Shown here in pieces: positions 8,950 through 18,211 of a stretch of 62,880 nt of DNA. The position numbers and the translations under genes were made by a program. Where the stretch lies: the NCBI RefSeq assembly GCF_004335005.1, contig NZ_RQRT01000017.1:1-62880 (forward strand). The letters run 5' to 3'. Positions within the stretch are counted from its first letter, which is position 1. Each line of letters opens with the position of its first letter. Under the pieces are notes generated by a model. The model saw only the letters and a list, made by a program, of their open reading frames with translations, ran no database searches and was not told where the DNA came from. The DNA comes from Paracoccus nototheniae (GTDB lineage: Bacteria > Pseudomonadota > Alphaproteobacteria > Rhodobacterales > Rhodobacteraceae).

Positions 8950-10197
8950 ATGACCGAGATGTCCCACACCGAATCCGAGACCCCCGACGCTGCCGAGGTT
9001 GCCTCTCATGGTCGCCCGGTGATCCGGCTGCGGCCCAAATCGAAGCCTCAGGCGATCCGGCACGGGTTTCCTTGGGTCTTTGCCGATGAGGCGGTGCTGG
9101 ATCGTCGCACCAAGGCCCTGCCGCCCGGCGGCATGGCGGTGCTGGAGGATCCCGAGCGGCAGGCTTTGGGGCTGGTGACGGTCAATCCCGCATCCAAGAT
9201 CATCGCGAGGGTCATGGACAGTGATCCGCAGGCGGTGATCGACGGGGCCTGGTTGCGGGCGCGGCTGACGCGGGCGCAGGATCTGCGGGCGCGGATCTAT
9301 GACACGCCCTTTTACCGGCTGGTTCATGCCGAAGCGGATGGGCTGCCCGGGCTGGTCATCGACCGGTTCGGCGATGCGGCCGTAATCCAGCCGAATGCGG
9401 CCTGGGCCGACGGCATGGCCGAAGAGATCGCGGATGCGCTGATCGCGGTGACCGGGGTCACGACGGTGGTGGTGAACGGGCAGGGGCGGTCGCGCGGGCT
9501 GGAGGGGCTGACCGAGCGGCTGGAGGTCATTCGCGGCACCGCGCCGACGGCGCCGGTGCCGGTGGCGATGAACGGGGCGACCTATCTGGCCGATCTGCTG
9601 GGCGGGCAAAAGACGGGGCTGTTCTTTGACCAGCGTCCGAACCATGCCTTTGCGCAGCGGCTGGTCGACGGCGGCTCGGTGCTGGACGTGTTCAGCCATG
9701 TCGGCGGTTTCGGTCTGGCGGGGCTGGCTGCGGGTGCGTCGCAGGCGCTGTGCGTCGATGGCAGCGCCCCGGCGCTGGAGCTGGCGCGGGGCGGGGCTGA
9801 GGCCATGGGCGCCACCGACCGGCTGGAGGTGATGCAGTCGGATGCGTTCGACGCGTTGGAGACGCTGGCCGGGCAGGGTCGGACCTTCGATCTGGTCGTC
9901 TGCGACCCGCCGGCTTTTGCGCCGTCGAAACCGGCGCTGGAAAAGGGTCTGCGCGCCTATGAGCGGGTGGCCAAGATGGCCGCGCCTCTGGTCGCGCCGG
10001 GGGGCTATCTGGTGCTGTGCAGCTGCAGCCATGCCGCCGACCTGACCGCGTTTCGCAATGCCAGCGCGCGGGGCATCGGGCGCGGCGGACGGCGCGGCGT
10101 GCTGATCCATACCGGTCAGGCCGGGCCCGATCACCCGACTTTGCCGCAGCTGGCCGAGACCGGCTATCTGAAGGCGCTGTTCTTCCGGCTGGACTGA
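8950..10197 (+). CDS. RlmI-like class I SAM-dependent rRNA methyltransferase
   Basis: A 415-residue cytosolic enzyme. An N-terminal PUA-like part (RPVIRLRPKSKPQAIRHGFPWVF) precedes the central RlmI-type domain and a Rossmann methyltransferase domain with the SAM loop VLDVFSHVGGFGLAGLAAGA near residues 245-265 and the catalytic CDPPAF motif near 320. Relatives methylate C5 of a 23S rRNA cytosine; the target here is inferred. The start at 8950 has GGAAAGGA 8 bases upstream. Its stop overlaps the PIN gene start (TGATG). Confidence 0.85.
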   Translation: MTEMSHTESETPDAAEVASHGRPVIRLRPKSKPQAIRHGFPWVFADEAVLDRRTKALPPGGMAVLEDPERQALGLVTVNPASKIIARVMDSDPQAVIDGAWLRARLTRAQDLRARIYDTPFYRLVHAEADGLPGLVIDRFGDAAVIQPNAAWADGMAEEIADALIAVTGVTTVVVNGQGRSRGLEGLTERLEVIRGTAPTAPVPVAMNGATYLADLLGGQKTGLFFDQRPNHAFAQRLVDGGSVLDVFSHVGGFGLAGLAAGASQALCVDGSAPALELARGGAEAMGATDRLEVMQSDAFDALETLAGQGRTFDLVVCDPPAFAPSKPALEKGLRAYERVAKMAAPLVAPGGYLVLCSCSHAADLTAFRNASARGIGRGGRRGVLIHTGQAGPDHPTLPQLAETGYLKALFFRLD

Positions 10198-10805
10198 TGC
10201 AGCGCAAGCCGGATGACCGCGAGCCTGATGACCGCAAGCCGGATGACTGGGCGCCGGACGACCTTGAGGCTGCGGTTCTGGACGCGAACGTCCTGTTCCC
10301 GACCATCCTGCGCGAGATCCTGACGGATGTCGCGCAGGCGGGCCTGTACCGGGCGCTGTGGTCGGAACGGATCCTGTCGGAATGGCGCCACGCCGCCGCC
10401 CGGCTTGGTCCCGATCAGGATGCCGTGGCGGGGGCCGAGATCGCGCTGCTGCGGCTGCGTTTTCCCGATGCCGTGCAGGCTGATGATGGCGATGCGGCGA
10501 TCGATTTGGATTTTCCCGATGATGCCGACCGCCATGTGGTCGAATCGGCCCTGGCTGCGGGCGCGCAGCTGGTCATCACCGCCAACCTGCGCGATTTCCC
10601 CCAAGGCCTGATGGCCGGGCTGGGCTTGCGGGCAATCCACCCCGATGCCTTTCTGGTGGATCTGCACCGCACCGATCCGGTCACCGTGGCGCGTGCCGTT
10701 CATGCCGCCCGCGACAAGGCAGCGGCGATGGGGGGTGCCATGTCCTTGGGCGAAATGCTGAAACGCTGCCGTCTTCCCCGGCTGGCCAAGGCAGTGAAAG
10801 ATTGA
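10197..10805 (+). CDS. PIN-domain protein of the RSP_2648 type
   Basis: A 202-residue protein translated from the overlap with the methyltransferase stop. After an odd N-terminal tail of four pentapeptides (RKPDD, REPDD, RKPDD, WAPDD) comes a PIN nuclease-like domain: LDANVLFPTILRE supplies the first Asp, DRHVVESALAAGAQLVITANLRDFP the later acidic and Asn/Asp positions. PIN proteins are metal-dependent RNases, usually toxins, but no antitoxin gene is adjacent, so a processing role next to an rRNA methyltransferase is the more likely guess. zwf follows with its own promoter. Confidence 0.8.
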   Translation: MQRKPDDREPDDRKPDDWAPDDLEAAVLDANVLFPTILREILTDVAQAGLYRALWSERILSEWRHAAARLGPDQDAVAGAEIALLRLRFPDAVQADDGDAAIDLDFPDDADRHVVESALAAGAQLVITANLRDFPQGLMAGLGLRAIHPDAFLVDLHRTDPVTVARAVHAARDKAAAMGGAMSLGEMLKRCRLPRLAKAVKD

Positions 10806-10830
10806 ACCGCATTGCCGTTATCGCTAACAA
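10802..10830 (+). promoter_or_regulatory. zwf promoter region with LacI-type operator
   Basis: CCGTTATCGCTAACAA (10815-10830) matches the edd operator in form, with half-sites CGTTATC and TGTTAGC around a central CG. A -35 TTGAAC (10802-10807), identical to that of edd, lies 17 bases before TAACAA (10825-10830), so the operator would cover the -10. An alternative pair is TTGCCG (10812) with TAGAGC (10835). It starts at the stop codon of the PIN gene, 36 bases before the zwf ATG. Confidence 0.6.
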
Positions 10831-10865
10831 CGGGTAGAGCAGATGCCACCCAAATGGAGAACAGC

Positions 10866-12311
10866 ATGGTCTCTCGTGTCATTCCGGTCGATGATTTCGA
10901 CCTTGTGATCTTTGGCGCTACGGGCGATCTGGCGCATCGCAAGATCCTGCCGGGTCTGTTCCGGCGCTTCAAGGCCGGGCAGTTCCCGGCGACCAGCCGC
11001 ATCATCGGCGCGGCGCGCACCGAACAGGATGACGCGGCCTTTCAGGCCGAGGCGGCGGCCGCGATCTGCGATTATACCGGCACTGACAAGAACGATGCCG
11101 ATCTGGCCGAGTTCCTGCCGCTGCTGGGCTATGTCGCGATCGATGCCAAGGGCGAGGGCGGATGGCAGGAGCTGAAATCCAGGATGCGGCCCGGCGCGGT
11201 CCATGCGTTCTATTTCTCGGTCGCGCCGGCGCTGTTCGGCGATATCGCGGAACGTCTGGCAGGTCATGGCATCGCCCATGACGACAGCCGCATCGTGGTG
11301 GAAAAGCCCTTTGGCCGCGATCTGGCCTCGGCCCGCGCGTTGAACGCCACGCTGGCGAAACATTTCCACGAAGATCAGATCTATCGCATCGATCATTATC
11401 TGGGCAAGGAAACCGTCCAGAACCTGATGGCCGTGCGCTTTGCCAATGTGCTGTTCGAACCGCTGTGGAACGCGCAATATGTTGATCATGTGCAGATCAC
11501 GGTGGCAGAAACCGTGGGCGTGGCCGGGCGCGGCAGCTATTACGACAAGTCGGGCGCGATCCGCGACATGGTCCAGAACCACATGATGCAGCTTCTGTGC
11601 CTGATCGCGATGGAGCCGCCCTATCATTTCGACCCTGACGCGGTGCGCGATGAAAAGCTGAAGGTGATCCGCGCGCTGCAGCCGGTCGAGCCGGGCGATA
11701 TCGTGCGCGGCCAGTATCAGGGCGAGGGCAGCGACTATCTGACCGATGCCGAGGATCCGGCCTCGCGTACCGAAAGCTATGTCGCGATGAAGGTCCGCAT
11801 CTCGAACTGGCGCTGGCAGGGCACCCCCTTTTACCTGCGCACCGGCAAGAAGCTGCGCGCCCGCACCAGCGAGATCGCGATCACCTTCAAGGCGCCGCCG
11901 CATTCGATCTTTGACGACAGCGGTGTGCCCAAGGCCAACGAGCTTGTCATCAGATTGCAACCCAATGAGGGCATGAACCTCAAGGTGATGATCAAGGAAC
12001 CGGGGCCGGGGGGGATGCGGCTGGTGCAGGTGCCGCTGGACATGTCCTTTGCCGAGGCCTTGGGGGCCGAGGGTGCGGACATGCCCGACGCCTATGAGCG
12101 GCTGATCATGGATGTGATCCGCGGCAACCAGACTTTGTTCATGCGCGGCGACGAGGTCGAGGCGGCCTGGGCCTGGACCGATCCGATCATCAACGCATGG
12201 GAAGACAGCAAGCGCCAGCCAGAGCCCTATGACAGCGGATCCTCGGGGCCGGACGAGGCGTTGCGTCTGATGCATCGCGACAACCGCCGGTGGAGAGAGA
12301 TCAGGTCATGA
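10866..12311 (+). CDS. zwf: glucose-6-phosphate dehydrogenase
   Basis: Zwf (481 residues) oxidises glucose-6-phosphate to 6-phosphogluconolactone with NADP or NAD. The dinucleotide loop FGATGDLAHRK is at residues 16-26 and the active-site signature RIDHYLGKE at 174-182. Start: ATG at 10866 with GGAGA 5 bases upstream; an ATG 12 bases earlier has no ribosome site, and upstream TTG codons lie inside the promoter. The stop overlaps pgl (ATGA). zwf-pgl-pgi is one operon feeding Edd. Confidence 0.98.
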   Translation: MVSRVIPVDDFDLVIFGATGDLAHRKILPGLFRRFKAGQFPATSRIIGAARTEQDDAAFQAEAAAAICDYTGTDKNDADLAEFLPLLGYVAIDAKGEGGWQELKSRMRPGAVHAFYFSVAPALFGDIAERLAGHGIAHDDSRIVVEKPFGRDLASARALNATLAKHFHEDQIYRIDHYLGKETVQNLMAVRFANVLFEPLWNAQYVDHVQITVAETVGVAGRGSYYDKSGAIRDMVQNHMMQLLCLIAMEPPYHFDPDAVRDEKLKVIRALQPVEPGDIVRGQYQGEGSDYLTDAEDPASRTESYVAMKVRISNWRWQGTPFYLRTGKKLRARTSEIAITFKAPPHSIFDDSGVPKANELVIRLQPNEGMNLKVMIKEPGPGGMRLVQVPLDMSFAEALGAEGADMPDAYERLIMDVIRGNQTLFMRGDEVEAAWAWTDPIINAWEDSKRQPEPYDSGSSGPDEALRLMHRDNRRWREIRS

Positions 12312-12985
12312 GCATGGAACTGACGGAATATCCCGACCGCGAGATGCTGGCCTTGTCGCTGGCAGACCGCATCGCCTCGCAATTGGCGCAGCATCTGCGC
12401 GGCAATGAACGCGCGACCTTGTGCGTGCCGGGCGGCACCTCGCCCGCGCCGGTCTTCGACACGCTGTCGGGGGCCGATCTGGACTGGGGCCGGGTGACGG
12501 TGATTCTGGGCGACGAACGGTGGGTCGATGGTGATCACAAGCGGTCGAACAGCCGCCTGTTGCACCGGCATCTGCTGAAGGACAAGGCGGCGGCGGCGGA
12601 ATACATCGATCTGTATACCGGCGATGCCTCGCCCGATCTGGCGACCGAGGGTTTGGCGGCGCGGCTGGCGCCGCATCTGCCGCTGACGGTCGTCCTGCTG
12701 GGCATGGGCAATGACATGCACACCGCCAGCCTGTTTCCCGGCGCCGATCATCTGGCCGCCGCGATGGCCTCTGACGCGCCCGCGGTCATGGCGATCCGGG
12801 CCGAGGGCGCCGAAGAGCCGCGCATCACCCTGACGCGCCCCGTCCTGTCGGGCGCGATCAACATCCATCTGCTGATCATGGGCCCGGAAAAACGCGAAGC
12901 GCTGGAGCGTGCGCAAAAGCTGGACCCGATCGAGGCGCCGATCCGCGCCTTTCTTGACGATGCCACCGTCCACTGGGCCGAATGA
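12308..12985 (+). CDS. pgl: 6-phosphogluconolactonase
   Basis: Pgl (225 residues) hydrolyses 6-phosphogluconolactone to 6-phosphogluconate. It is of the DevB/SOL type: [34 protein letters not shown] and [18 protein letters not shown] are the conserved blocks. The start is fixed by the ATGA overlap with zwf. Together with zwf and edd it gives the route from glucose-6-P to KDPG. Confidence 0.95.
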   Translation: MSMELTEYPDREMLALSLADRIASQLAQHLRGNERATLCVPGGTSPAPVFDTLSGADLDWGRVTVILGDERWVDGDHKRSNSRLLHRHLLKDKAAAAEYIDLYTGDASPDLATEGLAARLAPHLPLTVVLLGMGNDMHTASLFPGADHLAAAMASDAPAVMAIRAEGAEEPRITLTRPVLSGAINIHLLIMGPEKREALERAQKLDPIEAPIRAFLDDATVHWAE

Positions 12986-12999
12986 GGGACCGACCACCG

Positions 13000-14610
13000 A
13001 TGTCCGATATCTGGAAAAGCCTGAAAGCCTGCCGCGCTGCGCAGGCCGACACCCGCATCGAGGCGCTGTTCGCCGCCGATCCCGACCGCGCCACAGGGTT
13101 CACCACCCGCGCCGACGGGCTGGTCTTTGACTGGTCCAAGACGATGATCGACACGGCCGCGCGCGACCTGCTGCTGGATCTGGCCCGCGAGGCGGGCGTC
13201 GAGGCCCGGCGCGAGGCGATGTTTGCGGGCGAAAAGATCAACGAGACCGAGGGCCGCGCCGTCCTGCACACCGCTTTGCGCAATCTGGACGGAAGCGTCG
13301 TGGTCGATGGACAGGACGTCATGTCCGAGGTTCGGGCGATCCACGAGCGGATGTCGGATTTTGCCCGCTCGGTCCGCGATGGGCGTTTCGCGGGCGCGGG
13401 CGGCGCGATCACCGATGTGGTCAATATCGGCATCGGCGGGTCCGATCTGGGTCCGGCGATGGCCGCACTGGCGCTGGCCCCCTATCACGACGGACCGCGC
13501 ACGCATTTCGTCAGCAATGTCGATGGCGCCGATATCGCCGATACGCTGAAGGGGCTGGATGCGGGCACGACGCTGGTGATCGTCGCCTCCAAGACCTTCA
13601 CCACCATCGAAACGATGACCAATGCGCAGACCGCGCGCGATTGGATGGCGGCCAGCGTCGCCGATCCGGCGGCGCAATTCGTGGCGCTGTCCTCGGACGT
13701 GGGCAAGACCGGCGATTTCGGTATCGACCAGACGCGGGTGTTCGGGTTCGAGGATTGGGTCGGCGGGCGTTATTCGGTCTGGGGACCGATCGGTCTGTCG
13801 CTGATGCTGGCTGTCGGCCCCGAGGCCTTCGATCGGTTTCTGGCCGGGGCCGCGTCGATGGACAGCCATTTCCGCAGTGCGCCCCTGGCCGAAAACCTGC
13901 CGGTGCTGCTGGCCTTGACGGGGATCTGGCATCACCAGATCTGCGGCTATCCGACCCGCGCGGTGCTGCCCTATGACAACCGCCTGATGCGTCTGCCCGC
14001 CTATCTGCAACAGCTGGAGATGGAATCGAACGGCAAGCGCGTGGCGATGGACGGGCGCGATCTGCGCGTCGCATCCGGTCCGGTCGTGTGGGGAGAGCCG
14101 GGCACCAATGGCCAGCACGCTTTTTACCAGCTGATCCATCAGGGCACGATGCCGGTGCCCTGCGAATTCATTCTGGCGGCGCGCGGGCACGAGCCGGATC
14201 TGGCCCATCACCACATCCTGCTGGCCGCGAACTGTCTGGCGCAATCCGAGGCGCTGATGCGGGGCCGGTCCCTGAACGAGGCCCGCGCCCTGATGCGCGC
14301 CAAGGGTCTGGAGGCGCCCGAGATGGACCGTCAGGCCCGCCACCGGGTGTTTCCTGGAAACCGCCCCTCGACCACGCTGCTGATCGACCAGCTGACGCCC
14401 TTTGCCCTGGGGCAGATTCTGGCGCTGTACGAGCATCGGGTCTTTGTCGAAGGGGTGATTCTGGGAATCAACAGCTTTGATCAATGGGGGGTCGAGCTGG
14501 GCAAGGAACTGGCGCTGAAGGTCGAGCCGCTGTTGAAAGGCGAGGCATCGGCGGGCCATGACGCCTCGACCCTGCAGCTGGCGTCGCTGATCCGCGCGCT
14601 GCGTGGCTGA
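13000..14610 (+). CDS. pgi: glucose-6-phosphate isomerase
   Basis: Pgi (536 residues) interconverts glucose-6-P and fructose-6-P. Conserved blocks are [27 protein letters not shown], the [16 protein letters not shown] signature and [10 protein letters not shown]. The ATG at 13000 ([10 protein letters not shown]) has GAGGGA about 10 bases upstream; an in-frame ATG at 12982 overlapping the pgl stop is possible but adds an untypical MRDRPP. It ends the zwf-pgl-pgi operon; copy B of the hairpin repeat lies 9 bases after the stop. Confidence 0.97.
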   Translation: MSDIWKSLKACRAAQADTRIEALFAADPDRATGFTTRADGLVFDWSKTMIDTAARDLLLDLAREAGVEARREAMFAGEKINETEGRAVLHTALRNLDGSVVVDGQDVMSEVRAIHERMSDFARSVRDGRFAGAGGAITDVVNIGIGGSDLGPAMAALALAPYHDGPRTHFVSNVDGADIADTLKGLDAGTTLVIVASKTFTTIETMTNAQTARDWMAASVADPAAQFVALSSDVGKTGDFGIDQTRVFGFEDWVGGRYSVWGPIGLSLMLAVGPEAFDRFLAGAASMDSHFRSAPLAENLPVLLALTGIWHHQICGYPTRAVLPYDNRLMRLPAYLQQLEMESNGKRVAMDGRDLRVASGPVVWGEPGTNGQHAFYQLIHQGTMPVPCEFILAARGHEPDLAHHHILLAANCLAQSEALMRGRSLNEARALMRAKGLEAPEMDRQARHRVFPGNRPSTTLLIDQLTPFALGQILALYEHRVFVEGVILGINSFDQWGVELGKELALKVEPLLKGEASAGHDASTLQLASLIRALRG

Positions 14611-14619
14611 GGGGGTGGG

Positions 14620-14684
14620 AAGGGGGGCGCTGCCCCCCGTCCCGTGCCGGGACGCCCCCCGGGATATTTGTGCCAAGATGAAAG
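14620..14684 (+). repeat. intergenic hairpin repeat, copy B
   Basis: 65 bases: AAGGGGGGCGCTGCCCCCC, inner stem GTCCCG-TGC-CGGGAC, GCCCCCC and the tail GGGATATTT..GCCAAGATGAAAG. Relative to copy A the outer parts are the same apart from one base while the inner arms differ yet still pair. It lies between pgi and ftsY, same direction. The 150-base gap holds no gene otherwise. Confidence 0.75.
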
Positions 14685-14763
14685 CCTGTGCCCTGCGATG
14701 CGGGGCGGCTTTTCCTTGGGCGCGCTTGAGGGTAGGGTCCGGGCGGCAAGCAAGGGGCTGATC

Positions 14764-15810
14764 ATGGCGTTCTTTACGAAACTGCGCGAGCGGCTGACAC
14801 GGTCCTCTTCCAAGATCGGGGGGGGGCTGGACGATATCGTGGGCGAGGCATCGGAGGGAGCGGTCGCCCCCGCGCCTGCGACAGCGTTGCCCGCGCCGAT
14901 GGTCACGCCGATGCCGCAGCCGGTGCAGCCCGGTCTGGTGGGCCGGCTGTTCGGACGCGGCGCTGCCGAGGTCGAGGAGCCGCGTCGCGCGCTGGATGAT
15001 GCGATGCTGGAAGAGCTGGAAGACATGCTGGTTCAGGCCGATCTGGGGGTCGAGACGGCGCTGCGCGTGACCGCCAATATCGCCGAGGGGCGGATGGGGC
15101 GGCGGGTATCATCGACCGAGCTGAAGGAACTGCTGGCGGGCGAGATTGCGCGGATCATGGCGCCGGTGGCGCGGCCCCTGCCGATCTATCCGAAAAAGCC
15201 GCAGGTGGTGCTGGTCGTCGGCGTCAACGGCGCCGGCAAGACCACCACCATCGGCAAGCTGGCCAGCCAGTTCCGCGCCGCGGGCAAGTCGGTCGTGATC
15301 GCGGCGGGTGACACGTTCCGCGCTGCCGCTGTCGAGCAGCTGCAGGTCTGGGGCGAACGCGCCGGCGTTCCGGTCATGGTTGCGCCGCAGGGCAGCGATC
15401 CGGCCAGTCTGGCTTGGGACGCGATGGCGCGGGCCGAGGCCGAGGGCGCCGATCTGCTGATGATCGACACGGCGGGGCGGTTGCAGAACCGTCAGGATCT
15501 GATGGAAGAGCTGGCCAAAATCGTTCGCGTCATCCGCAAGAAAGACCCCGAAGCGCCGCATAATACGCTGTTGGTGCTGGATGCCAGCACCGGTCAGAAC
15601 GCGCTGAATCAGGTCGAGACGTTCCGCAAGCTGGCCGATGTGTCGGGGCTGGTGATGACCAAGCTGGACGGAACCGCGCGGGGCGGCGTGCTGGTGGCGC
15701 TGGCCGACCGGTTCGGTCTGCCCATCCATGCGATCGGCGTGGGCGAACAGATCGATGATCTGGATGCCTTTGACGCGGATGACTTCGCACGGGCGCTGGT
15801 CGGGTTATAG
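14764..15810 (+). CDS. ftsY: signal recognition particle receptor FtsY
   Basis: FtsY (348 residues) is the SRP receptor GTPase that docks ribosomes translating membrane proteins at the inner membrane. A short basic N-terminus (MAFFTKLRERLTRSSSK) and Ala/Pro-rich linker lead to the N domain (about 75-135) and the G domain with P-loop GVNGAGKTT (153-161), DTAGR and TKLDGTARGG. The acidic A domain of E. coli FtsY is largely missing, as in many alphaproteobacteria. The ATG at 14764 follows AAGGGGCTG. Confidence 0.97.
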   Translation: MAFFTKLRERLTRSSSKIGGGLDDIVGEASEGAVAPAPATALPAPMVTPMPQPVQPGLVGRLFGRGAAEVEEPRRALDDAMLEELEDMLVQADLGVETALRVTANIAEGRMGRRVSSTELKELLAGEIARIMAPVARPLPIYPKKPQVVLVVGVNGAGKTTTIGKLASQFRAAGKSVVIAAGDTFRAAAVEQLQVWGERAGVPVMVAPQGSDPASLAWDAMARAEAEGADLLMIDTAGRLQNRQDLMEELAKIVRVIRKKDPEAPHNTLLVLDASTGQNALNQVETFRKLADVSGLVMTKLDGTARGGVLVALADRFGLPIHAIGVGEQIDDLDAFDADDFARALVGL

Positions 15811-15905
15811 GATGAAAGCGCGACCCTGCCCGATGCGTGTCGGGCGGGGATCGGGTTTTCAACACCCCGTTGGGGGGTTGAGCTGGTGTCGTGCTGCCGG
15901 AAAAT

Positions 15906-15995
15906 TGGCGGAGAGGGTGGGATTCGAACCCACGGAACCCTTGCAGGCTCAACGGTTTTCGAGACCGCCCCGTTCGACCACTCCGGCACCTCTCC
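15906..15995 (-). tRNA. tRNA-Ser (CGA anticodon)
   Basis: On the minus strand: acceptor GGAGAGG with CCTCTCC, loop CTCGAAA giving anticodon CGA (codon UCG), the long variable arm expected of tRNA-Ser, a T arm with GGTTCGAATCC, discriminator G and an encoded CCA. Confidence 0.95.
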
Positions 15996-16019
15996 GCGCT
16001 TTTCGGTGTGGTGTCGCGG

Positions 16020-16047
16020 AATTAGAGGGGTGGGGGTTGAAGCGCAA
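16020..16047 (-). promoter_or_regulatory. promoter of tRNA-Ser
   Basis: Minus strand -35 TTGCGC (16042-16047), 16-base spacer, -10 CTAATT (16020-16025), about 25 bases upstream of the mature tRNA. Confidence 0.55.
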
Positions 16048-16101
16048 GGGGGTTTGGACGAAAAATCGGCCGAGGTCGAGATTTTCGCGAAAGGGCGGGA
16101 C

Positions 16102-17022
16102 ATGCTGATCATCCTTGGGGTGCTTGCCGCCCTGACGCAGGGCGGCGCTTTTATGCCTGCGCCCCCCTCGGCTGCGGCGCATCGGGTCGTGGCGACCGTC
16201 TTGGGCCCCGAGGTCGTGTTGCGGACGCAGATGCCCGCTCTGGCCCCGGCGCAGGCGGACATGCTGGACCGCGCCTGGCAGGTGCTGCAGCTGGAGGCGC
16301 TGATGCCCGTCCTGCGTGACGAGGCCGCGACCGAGGCGGCGGGCATGCAGGCCGAAGGGCTGATCGCGGGCAGCGGGCCGGACTGGGCGGGCGTCGTGGC
16401 CCGCATCCATGACCCGGACCGGCTGGAACGCCTGTTCCGCGAAGGGGCTGCCGAGGCTTTGGCCCGTACCGATCCGGCAGTCATCGACCGGGCGCTGCGG
16501 TTTCACGCAGCCGGGCTGGGGCGGCAGGTCGTGGGGCTGGAAATCTCGGCCCGGCGCGCCATGCTGGAAGAGGGGATCGAAGAGGCCGCGCGGCAGGACT
16601 ATGCCCGGGCCCGAGACGACGGTCAGCCGCGTGCCGCGCAGATCGACCGGATGATCGATCGCGCCGATCTGATCGCGCCGAATGTGGCGGGGGCGCTGAA
16701 CGCGACCATCGCCTTTTCGCGCGGCTTTGCGGCGGGTGAGGGGTTCGACATGCCGTTGACGCCCCAGCAGATGATGGCCGAGGCCTGGGCGCAGCGCGAC
16801 CAGATCGAGGCCGATGCCACGGGCTGGCTGCAGGGGTTCCTGATGCTGTCCTATGGTCCCCTCAGCGATGCGGAGCTGGACGGCTATACCGATTGGCTGG
16901 CCTCGGCCGAGGGGCGGGCGATGTCGCAGCTGTTGTTTGCAGGCTTTGACCGGGCCTTTGGGCAGACCTCGTATGACATGGGGCTGGCGGCGGCGTTGCG
17001 CCTGCAGGGGCGGCAGTTGTGA
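16102..17022 (+). CDS. DUF2059 domain protein, exported
   Basis: A 306-residue protein. The short hydrophobic start (MLIILGVLAALTQGGAF) looks like a signal peptide, so the helical remainder is probably periplasmic. The pattern near the C-terminus (LSYGPLSDAELDGYTDWLASAEGRAMSQLLFAGFD) is the DUF2059-type segment, of unknown function. The reading frame is open back through tRNA-Ser, but AAAGGGCGGGAC precedes the ATG at 16102 and that start gives the signal peptide. It overlaps the next gene by 4 bases (GTGA form). Confidence 0.75.
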   Translation: MLIILGVLAALTQGGAFMPAPPSAAAHRVVATVLGPEVVLRTQMPALAPAQADMLDRAWQVLQLEALMPVLRDEAATEAAGMQAEGLIAGSGPDWAGVVARIHDPDRLERLFREGAAEALARTDPAVIDRALRFHAAGLGRQVVGLEISARRAMLEEGIEEAARQDYARARDDGQPRAAQIDRMIDRADLIAPNVAGALNATIAFSRGFAAGEGFDMPLTPQQMMAEAWAQRDQIEADATGWLQGFLMLSYGPLSDAELDGYTDWLASAEGRAMSQLLFAGFDRAFGQTSYDMGLAAALRLQGRQL

Positions 17023-18113
17023 TCGTGCTGGTGGGGGCGCTGGCCCGGCCCGGCCTGATGGCGGCGCTGGACCTGTCGGGATCTGCGATCAGCCTGCGCG
17101 GGCGGCTGACGGGCGGCGCCCGCGCAGGGATCGACCGCGGTGACTGGCCGGTGCTTGAGGCCTCGGCTGATGTCTTGCCGGGGGTTGGGGTCACGCCGAG
17201 CCCGGCGCTTGAGCGCTATGCGGCGGTCATGGGGCTGGCGGTGCAGTCTGTGGCGGGTCAGGCGGTGATGGGCCTTGGTGTGGGGCCACTGCCCGAACAG
17301 GGCACGCCCTTGGCGGATGCCGATCACGATGCGCTGGCCGCCGAGATTGCGCGGCAGATCCTGATCGCCGATGCCGGTCTGGACCCTGCCGTGCTGGCCG
17401 CGCGGCTGCCCATGACCGGGATCTGGGCGGCCAGCCGGGTGCGGGGGCAGGGGATGGCACCCTCGGGGCAGGGGGTGGTTCCCCTGCGTCCCGAAGGGGC
17501 GATCCGCACGATCAGCCAGCAGCAGCCTTTCCTGGGCTATTTCGGGGTCGAGCGACGCGAGCTGACCCATGCCCTGCATCAGGGCGGCCAAAGCGCCCGG
17601 ATGGTGCGCGAGGCATTTCTGATGGGCGATGCGGCGGTGCTGCTGCCTTGGGATCCTGTGCGCGACCGGGTGCTGGTGATCGAACAGTTCCGTTTCGCCC
17701 CCGCCCTGCGCGGCGATCCGCAACCCTGGCTGCTGGAGCCGATCGCGGGCCGGGTCGATGCCGGCGAAACCCCCGAGGCCGCAATCCTGCGCGAGGCTGT
17801 GGAAGAGGCCGGGCTGCAGGTCCGCAGCCTTGTCCCGGCGTTTCACTGCTATCCCAGTCCGGGTGCGGCCTGCGAGTTTCTGTATCAATATATCGGCATT
17901 GCCGATCTGCCGGACGGGGTCGCGGGCATTCACGGGTTGGACAATGAGGCCGAGGATATCCGCGGCCATCTGATGGACCGTGCGCAGCTGTCGGCCATGG
18001 TCGATGCCGGGCAGATCAGCAACGGGCCGTTGGCCACGCTGTCTCTGTGGCTGGATGCACGGGCCGATCGTCTGCGCCGGGACGCGGCGCAATGCGGCGC
18101 GGGGCAGGGCTAG
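17019..18113 (+). CDS. TrgB-like protein: N-terminal GGCT-like region plus Nudix hydrolase
   Basis: A 364-residue cytosolic protein. Residues 1-130 resemble a gamma-glutamylcyclotransferase-like fold (VLVGALARPGLM). Residues about 200-350 are a Nudix domain with a complete box: G244, E250, then REAVEEAGL at 258-266. The LLEPIAGRVDAGE wording fits ADP-ribose pyrophosphatases. TrgB of Rhodobacter sphaeroides, linked to tellurite resistance, has this make-up and also neighbours cysK, so the same name is reasonable; true substrate unknown. The start codon overlaps the DUF2059 stop (GTGATC). Confidence 0.8.
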   Translation: MIVLVGALARPGLMAALDLSGSAISLRGRLTGGARAGIDRGDWPVLEASADVLPGVGVTPSPALERYAAVMGLAVQSVAGQAVMGLGVGPLPEQGTPLADADHDALAAEIARQILIADAGLDPAVLAARLPMTGIWAASRVRGQGMAPSGQGVVPLRPEGAIRTISQQQPFLGYFGVERRELTHALHQGGQSARMVREAFLMGDAAVLLPWDPVRDRVLVIEQFRFAPALRGDPQPWLLEPIAGRVDAGETPEAAILREAVEEAGLQVRSLVPAFHCYPSPGAACEFLYQYIGIADLPDGVAGIHGLDNEAEDIRGHLMDRAQLSAMVDAGQISNGPLATLSLWLDARADRLRRDAAQCGAGQG

Positions 18114-18211
18114 GCGGCGCAGGCCAGGGCGGGGCGGGGGTTGCCCCCCCGACCCCTGACCTTGTAGGTATCGCGGTAACTCTGAACCCATCCGGACAAA
18201 GGTCGATCGCC

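Noticed and set aside
10197..10805. PIN gene as part of a toxin-antitoxin pair
   Set aside because: No small antitoxin gene beside it; it overlaps an rRNA methyltransferase gene instead, and the family is a conserved chromosomal one.
12748..14676. 642-codon open frame opposite pgi and the pgl end
   Set aside because: Low-complexity Arg/Gln/His product without motifs; pgi and pgl are intact on the plus strand.
18127..18160. GC hairpin before cysK as a third full copy of the dispersed repeat
   Set aside because: It has a G-run/C-run stem only and lacks the GGGATATTT and GATGAAAG tail.
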